Made by a program: the position numbers and the translations under genes
The notes under the pieces: model-generated
The model's input: the letters and a program-made list of their open reading frames with translations, nothing else
Databases searched by the model: none
What the model was told of the DNA's origin: nothing
Virus record (IMG/VR): IMGVR_UViG_3300036857_000265
Location: 1 to 40,230 of that record
DNA length: 40,230 nucleotides
Origin: a virus
Direction: 5' to 3' (one strand)
Part shown: positions 35,893 to 40,230 of the stretch, piece after piece
How the letters are laid out: every line of letters starts with the position of its first letter
Numbering within the stretch: the stretch's first letter is position 1

Positions 35893-36181
35893 CCGTAGTT
35901 GGAAAGCCCACGAAAGAGCGGTGGCAAAGATGTTGGGAACCACTCGTATCCCCAGTACGGGGATGGCCGATCCTGATATTATCGCCCACGGCTTTGCTAT
36001 CGAGCACAAGTACACCCAGAACATTCCTAAGTGGTTCCAAGATTATTGGGATCAAGCGGTTCGCAACAAGCACGACCTAAAGCCAATGGTAGTCATATCC
36101 CGTGCAGGGAAACCCGCCCAACGCTGGGCAGTAGTAGACTTGAAAGATTTAGTGGAGTTATTGGATGCGTCTGACTTTTAG
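35885..36181 (+). CDS. PD-(D/E)XK nuclease, Holliday-junction-resolvase-like
   Basis: 98 residues, ATG 35885 overlapping the previous gene. Core: helix ERAVAKMLGTTRIP, then MADPDII with D at about 29-31, FAIEHKYTQNIPKW with the ExK pair, and a helix QAVRNKHD followed by the strand KPMVVISR. This is the minimal resolvase/endonuclease fold found in phage replication operons, cutting branched DNA during replication or recombination. Confidence 0.75.
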   Translation: MTDRSWKAHERAVAKMLGTTRIPSTGMADPDIIAHGFAIEHKYTQNIPKWFQDYWDQAVRNKHDLKPMVVISRAGKPAQRWAVVDLKDLVELLDASDF

Positions 36182-36350
36182 TTACTTGGGGCAGACCCGC
36201 CGTACTCATTACGGTGAAGATGCGGATGATCTTGTGACCGATCTTAGGGGGTTTCTCCAGGATACGCTGGACCGTTTTGAGGGTGAGGAGCTGCATATCG
36301 TTACTTCAGTAACGGTGGATGTTGTTGATCCAGATGCAACCAATATTTGA
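36165..36350 (+). CDS. Hypothetical 61-aa protein
   Basis: ATG 36165 with GGAG about 8 nt upstream, overlapping the nuclease gene by 17 nt. Begins MRLTFSYLGQTRRTHYGE and ends in a beta strand rich in Val and Asp. Operon position and coupling support expression. No family. Confidence 0.5.
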   Translation: MRLTFSYLGQTRRTHYGEDADDLVTDLRGFLQDTLDRFEGEELHIVTSVTVDVVDPDATNI

Positions 36351-36516
36351 CATTGGCTATGCTACAGGGTTTCACAACGGGTTGATTCTGGGGGCGTCCA
36401 TTGGGGCGCTCGCCAGCGGGTTATTTGCAGTAATTGTTGAACAATTAGGGAAGGTGATATTTGGTTCACTTCGTTCTAGCGGGGTACTTCCTGGGACAGA
36501 CCATCGCTCACGTTGA
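36334..36516 (+). CDS. Single-span membrane protein, 60 aa
   Basis: ATG 36334 lies inside the end of the previous gene. GLILGASIGALASGLFAVIV forms a membrane helix (about 16-35). The C-terminal 20 residues run on into the start of the next gene (overlap 56 nt). Weak ribosome site; call depends on composition. Confidence 0.4.
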   Translation: MQPIFDIGYATGFHNGLILGASIGALASGLFAVIVEQLGKVIFGSLRSSGVLPGTDHRSR

Positions 36517-36628
36517 GGAGAATCGAACCCTGATGGAGTCAGAAAAGCAGTCCTTACTCAGGGCACTGAGCACCACACTCTCAGCGCTAGCAGATGGTGT
36601 GAACGATATGGAAGGTTCTGATGAGTGA
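36461..36628 (+). CDS. Hypothetical 55-aa protein (TTG start)
   Basis: TTG 36461 with GGGAAGG upstream. MVHFVLAGYFLGQTIAHVEE, then an acidic/Ser-Leu helix (SLLRALSTTLSALADGVNDM). It overlaps the previous gene and its stop overlaps the next ATG by 8 nt. Composition is protein-like throughout. Confidence 0.45.
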   Translation: MVHFVLAGYFLGQTIAHVEENRTLMESEKQSLLRALSTTLSALADGVNDMEGSDE

Positions 36629-36824
36629 GTTTCTGACAATTGCTGGTCTGGCGGTTCTGCTCTTGGGGCTAGCCGTGTTGGTTGGTACCGTGGTTATGCT
36701 TTGGGCGTGGAACACCTTAGCAGTTGGCCTTTTCGGGGCTCCAGTTATGGAGTGGTATCACGCATTAGCAGCAACAGTGTTAATTGGTATTATCGGTGGG
36801 GCGTTTAGTCGTGGCACGTCTTGA
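36621..36824 (+). CDS. Two-span membrane protein, 67 aa
   Basis: ATG 36621. Hydrophobic segments at about 5-30 (LTIAGLAVLLLGLAVLVGTV) and 46-61 (ALAATVLIGIIGGAF). Unknown function; could be an accessory holin or superinfection-exclusion protein, or a membrane anchor of the replication complex. Confidence 0.55.
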   Translation: MSEFLTIAGLAVLLLGLAVLVGTVVMLWAWNTLAVGLFGAPVMEWYHALAATVLIGIIGGAFSRGTS

Positions 36825-37155
36825 TTCCGATGAACGGTTCACCTTGGGTCGGTACCTGAACTGGCGGGAAGCCATGTTGCATCGCCCGCTCACGGAGCGG
36901 GAACTAACCAAGGTAGCCCAGGACCGAAACCTGACCTATCGGTTTATCAAGCGGGTGCGGTCGCACTACCGCGTGTTCTGTAGGGGACTGGGCTTCGGCC
37001 CCGAGGTGTTCCGTATCCCGCAGGAGCGGCTAGATAAGCTGTCAACAGAAGTTGACTGGAATAAAACTGAACAAAGGATAATGTCGGGGTTATATGGAAA
37101 GCTTAATGCAAGACAGGCCCGTGCAAAAGTCCGAGGAATCCTGGAGTCGTTGTAG
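36811..37155 (+). CDS. Basic helical protein, 114 aa
   Basis: Start chosen at GTG 36811, with GGTGGGG about 9 nt upstream; earlier in-frame starts (GTG 36796, TTG 36784) lie deep in the previous gene. Highly basic helical protein with LTERELTKVAQDRNLTYRFI and FIKRVRSHYRVFCRGLGFGP, suggestive of nucleic-acid binding with an HTH-like pair. Unassigned. Confidence 0.55.
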   Translation: MARLDSDERFTLGRYLNWREAMLHRPLTERELTKVAQDRNLTYRFIKRVRSHYRVFCRGLGFGPEVFRIPQERLDKLSTEVDWNKTEQRIMSGLYGKLNARQARAKVRGILESL

Positions 37156-37348
37156 TCGCTGTATCAAGGGTCAGATGTACACAGAATCTACTGGGGATCG
37201 GGTTTGTCTCCAGTGTGGTGAGCGAGTTTGCAGCGAGGATACGTATCCATATTACATTTCTCCAAGCCCCGAACATGTTTATTCGCAGGCGTATGACCAT
37301 CGGAGCGGTAAACGCCCCGTGCTAACCAAGAAGACAGGAATTCGATAA
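37094..37348 (+). CDS. Zinc-ribbon protein, 84 aa
   Basis: ATG 37094 (ATG 37106 possible). CSRC at residue 20 and CLQCGERVC near 39 make a treble-clef-like zinc ribbon, followed by a Tyr/Pro-rich tail. Overlaps the previous gene by 62 nt. Its stop TAA is immediately followed by the phosphoesterase ATG. Possibly a DNA-binding accessory of the replication module. Confidence 0.6.
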   Translation: MESLMQDRPVQKSEESWSRCSRCIKGQMYTESTGDRVCLQCGERVCSEDTYPYYISPSPEHVYSQAYDHRSGKRPVLTKKTGIR

Positions 37349-38383
37349 ATGGAGTGGACACCCACAAAGGATGCCAAGTTACTTTCACTGAGAGACAGCG
37401 GCCTAACCTTTACCGAGTGTGCGGAAGCGATGACCAACTGGTACGGCGAGACCTGTACCAAGGATGCTTGTTCCAACCGCATGAAGGTGATTGTCAGGCC
37501 CCCAGGTCTCAGCGACCAACCGCCCAGTATCCATATGCCATTCTTCCACAAGTATTTTGATGAGGAAGGCCAACCGCTCAACGAGCCCAAGAAGTATGAC
37601 CTGCAACTCTATATCGACAGTGGGATGGTCGCACCGAACAACAAGCAGGAAATCCTGCATATCTCCGATCTACACATCCCGTTCCAGAATGAAGAGTTGC
37701 TGGACACTATCCTGCGGCGGCACGCCGCGGCGGACCTGGTAGTGGTCACGGGGGATGCCCTGGATTGCTATGCGTACTCACGGTTCCCAAAGGATCGGAA
37801 TGTGCCCATCGAACAGGAAATTGAGTCCTGGATTCGCCTGCAAGCCTTCCTGGCGGCGCGGTTCCCCAACGTGGTGATCGTGGATTCCAACCACGCGGAT
37901 CGGGTCAAGCTGGCGCTGGCAACAGTCCCACTGGGCCTGAGTTTCCTGGTAGAGCCCAACATCCATCGGTACCTGGCACGCCCGTTCAACAATGTTCACG
38001 TAGTCGGAAACTGGTATTTCCAGGTGGGTGACGCGATCTTTGCTCACGCGGATTATGCTCGGGGCCGAGCGCCGCAGTCTGTGGTGAAGGTGGCGGAATT
38101 CTTGGAGAACAACCGCCAGGTTGGACAGCTTGACATTCAGCCGTTTCGCCTGCTGGTGCAGGCCCACACCCATAAGGTCGGTACACTGATCTTCAAGGGG
38201 CGCAAGCTGGTTGAGTCGGGCTGCCTAGCCAGGCTGCCACTGGACTACACGGTGAGTGCGGGGTCGGTTTCGTTTCCTGAGCCCCAGGTGAATGGGTATG
38301 TGTCGGTAGTCCAGGAGAATGGCCGCACCGATCTTAACGCCAGCAGGGAGCACTATCTTGGGGATTTTGAAACAGCAGCCTGA
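37349..38383 (+). CDS. Calcineurin-like metallophosphoesterase with N-terminal HTH
   Basis: 344 residues. The first 45 residues (EWTPTKDAKLLSLRDSGLTF, ECAEAM, SNRM) form a SANT/HTH-like DNA-binding helix bundle. The phosphoesterase domain follows with D107/H109 (HISDLHI), G135D136 (VTGDALD), N181H182 (DSNHADR), H233 (FAHAD) and H273/H275 (QAHTHK), a complete dinuclear-metal site. Phage homologues act as phosphodiesterases or single-strand nucleases near replication genes. The next gene starts inside its end. Confidence 0.85.
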   Translation: MEWTPTKDAKLLSLRDSGLTFTECAEAMTNWYGETCTKDACSNRMKVIVRPPGLSDQPPSIHMPFFHKYFDEEGQPLNEPKKYDLQLYIDSGMVAPNNKQEILHISDLHIPFQNEELLDTILRRHAAADLVVVTGDALDCYAYSRFPKDRNVPIEQEIESWIRLQAFLAARFPNVVIVDSNHADRVKLALATVPLGLSFLVEPNIHRYLARPFNNVHVVGNWYFQVGDAIFAHADYARGRAPQSVVKVAEFLENNRQVGQLDIQPFRLLVQAHTHKVGTLIFKGRKLVESGCLARLPLDYTVSAGSVSFPEPQVNGYVSVVQENGRTDLNASREHYLGDFETAA

Positions 38384-40230
38384 GCGGATTTACTGTCGCA
38401 CTCCTGACGAACTGCGGGAAGCTTTGCTTCCCTGGTTTCCGAAGGCTGCTCGCCCAGCTCGGCTCGGGTTCGATATTGAAACCACAGGGCTCAAGCCCTG
38501 GCTAGAGAAGCCCCTACTGGGACAGCTCTCCGATGGTCAGCGGACGATCATCGCCCACTGGAAGGCCGACCTAACCCAATTCCGCCCATTCCTGGTAGCC
38601 CAGAGCATTCAGAAAGTGATCCAGAATGCTGCGTTTGAGTGCATGTGGTTTGAGCATCATTTCGATATTCGCGTTGGTCCTGTGTGGGATACTAAGCTTG
38701 CGGACCTGGTACTACGTTGTGGGCTCCCGTTGTTCGACAGGCAGAACTCTCTTGGGGACATTGTTCTCCGCTATACGGGGAAAGAAATTGATAAAGAAAC
38801 AGGTGGCGCCCTTACTTTCGTCGCCGCCGATCCTGAGACCTTTGAGCCCACGGATGCACAGATTACTTACGCCGCGCAGGATGCAGAGGTTGTCCTTCCA
38901 GTCCAAAAGATTCAGCAGGAGCGGATTACGCGGTTCGGCCTTGCCCCCACCATGGAACTGGAAAATCGGGTGGTGCCCATACTAGCTCGGATGATGCTCA
39001 GTGGAATGCCTGTGGATGTGGATGCCTGGCGGCAACTACTAACTGATCTTCGGGAACGCACCCAGGGTATTGAGCGGTTTCTGATTGATAATCTTACCGT
39101 GCCAATGGCACGGGTGCGCCGTCAGAAGTATCAGGCGATGCTTGGTCCTTGGCAGGAGTGGAAATCCAACTACGCGAGTTATGTCGAAGACTTGGAAGAT
39201 TCTCTACTGGTGGAAGATTTTGATTCCAGGGGGGAACGCCGTAAGACTGTCCAACGCTACCAACGCGAATATCGGGAGTTACACCCAGAGCCCAAGAAAC
39301 CCAGTCAGGCCGACGGCCCGATCAACCTGGACAGTCCACAGCAGCTCTTGGATGCCCTACGGGAGTTAGGAGTCGAGACCCAATCCACAGACCTGAAAAG
39401 CCTGACGGAACTAGCCCGCACGGGCGGGCCTGAGACCACAATCATCGAAGCGCTGATGGAGTGGCGCAGCCTACACAAACTGGAGACAGGTTTTGGAGAA
39501 ACCGTTTTAGCAAAGGTGGACACCGATGGCCGAATCAGACCAGAGCTTAACCAGGTTGTCTCAACGGGAAGAATGTCCTGTCGGACACCAAATCTCCAAC
39601 AGATTCCTAATGGCCGTGCTGGTCGGGCTAGCGCAGACCTATCCAAACGATTCCGAAGTTGCTTTGTGGCTCCAGCAGGACGGGTCTTTGTCGTTGCGGA
39701 CTACGGCTCAATTGAATTCCGAATCGCCGCCGAGCTTGCCAGCGAGCAGCACGTACTTGGGGTTCTTGAGAGTGGGGGCGATCCGCATGTTGATGCGGCA
39801 GTCCGAATCCTGGGAATCCCAGCCGACCAAGTGACCAAAGCGCAGCGTGATGCGGCTAAGACTATCAACTACGGGGTGGTCTACCGACTCTCGGCCTACG
39901 GGCTTGCCTGGCGGCTAGGGATTACCAAGGATGAAGCGCAGGAGCTATTAACTCGGTGGAACGAAGAGCACCCAAACATGGCGCGCATGCTGCGCGACCT
40001 GGGCCAGCGGGCTATGACCCCCGAGCTGGGCAACCGCGGAGCGGTGCGGACTCTGAATGGCCGCTGGCGCCTGTTCCAGCTCCCCAGGCGCGGGGAGGAG
40101 GAGTACTACAAGAAGAAGGCCCGCATCGAGCGGGCTGGCGCGAACGCCCCCATCCAGGGGACCAGTGCGGATATTACCAAGCTGGCGCTAATCTACCTGG
40201 ACCAGGCACAGTCTAGTCATCCAGTTGTGT
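38358..40230 (+). CDS. polA: DNA polymerase I, family A (partial, runs off the window)
   Basis: Replicative phage polymerase with proofreading. TTG 38358 follows GGGAG by 7 nt; no ATG nearby. Exonuclease domain: GFDIETTG (D39, E41), NAAFECMWFE, and YAAQDAEV. Polymerase domain: STGRMSCRTPNLQQIP, motif A VADYGSIEFRIAAE, and motif B RDAAKTINYGVVYRLSAYG; motif C (HDE) would lie beyond 40230. At least 624 residues. No 5'-nuclease domain at the N-terminus. The start overlaps the phosphoesterase gene by 26 nt. Together with helicase and nuclease it indicates a self-encoded replisome. Confidence 0.95.
   Translation, partial: MGILKQQPERIYCRTPDELREALLPWFPKAARPARLGFDIETTGLKPWLEKPLLGQLSDGQRTIIAHWKADLTQFRPFLVAQSIQKVIQNAAFECMWFEHHFDIRVGPVWDTKLADLVLRCGLPLFDRQNSLGDIVLRYTGKEIDKETGGALTFVAADPETFEPTDAQITYAAQDAEVVLPVQKIQQERITRFGLAPTMELENRVVPILARMMLSGMPVDVDAWRQLLTDLRERTQGIERFLIDNLTVPMARVRRQKYQAMLGPWQEWKSNYASYVEDLEDSLLVEDFDSRGERRKTVQRYQREYRELHPEPKKPSQADGPINLDSPQQLLDALRELGVETQSTDLKSLTELARTGGPETTIIEALMEWRSLHKLETGFGETVLAKVDTDGRIRPELNQVVSTGRMSCRTPNLQQIPNGRAGRASADLSKRFRSCFVAPAGRVFVVADYGSIEFRIAAELASEQHVLGVLESGGDPHVDAAVRILGIPADQVTKAQRDAAKTINYGVVYRLSAYGLAWRLGITKDEAQELLTRWNEEHPNMARMLRDLGQRAMTPELGNRGAVRTLNGRWRLFQLPRRGEEEYYKKKARIERAGANAPIQGTSADITKLALIYLDQAQSSHPVV

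Noticed and set aside
1-40230. CRISPR array, insertion sequence or rRNA gene
   Set aside because: No regularly spaced direct repeats, no transposase and no rRNA-like sequence were seen anywhere in the window.

Overview
The window is most of the genome of a temperate, probably short-tailed (podovirus-like) bacteriophage or prophage. Evidence for a temperate phage is an intact tyrosine integrase (1051-2139), an Xre-family repressor-like gene (33343-33747) and a full leftward late operon: terminase, portal, scaffold, HK97-type capsid, adaptor, tail proteins and lysis genes. I see no tape-measure, tail-tube or sheath gene, and several large virion proteins carry cell-wall-degrading domains, which suggests a podovirus-like particle. 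The GH25 lysozyme and LL-H-type holin suggest a host with an accessible peptidoglycan layer (monoderm, for example Actinomycetota or Chloroflexota). That host call is an inference and is weak.

Layout. (1) 1-879: the end of a rightward early operon with tight ATGA/TAATG overlaps. (2) 880-2422: integrase and, convergent to it, a Cys-rich exported protein. (3) 2470-8367: a rightward accessory cluster of about twenty very small genes, many zinc-binding or single-span membrane proteins. It is interrupted by an 845-bp non-coding control region (2930-3774) and by a structured RNA region that opens with a complete hammerhead ribozyme (4011-4066) and leads into a two-gene unit with an HNH endonuclease (4342-4901). 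(4) 8374-33146: the leftward late operon, read from right to left: two small genes (one TerS-like), TerL, portal, three paralogous virion proteins, an SLT+M23 virion lysin, a 972-aa virion protein, scaffold, major capsid protein, decoration and adaptor proteins, a 701-aa tail protein, a nuclease-like protein, tail fibre, a coiled-coil membrane protein, a lone CheY-like receiver domain, GH25 lysozyme, a papain-like protein and holin. Rightward genes are inserted at 32144-32461 and 8908-9147. (5) 33147-34185: the switch region with the repressor-like gene and four promoters of identical design. (6) 34186-40230: the rightward replication operon: zinc-ribbon protein, DnaB-type helicase, PD-(D/E)XK nuclease, small membrane proteins, a metallophosphoesterase and a family A DNA polymerase cut by the window edge.

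How it works together. Four promoters share TTGACA, an 18-bp spacer, a TANNAT -10 box and, immediately downstream, the palindrome TACAYATGTA. Two fire right into the replication operon, one fires left into the late operon, and one fires left antisense to the repressor-like gene. The simplest model is one regulator binding all four start sites.

The most striking signals are the type I hammerhead ribozyme directly at a stop codon, followed by RNA with a group I-intron-like pairing order around an HNH gene; the TACAYATGTA promoter family; and the receiver domain inside the lysis cassette.
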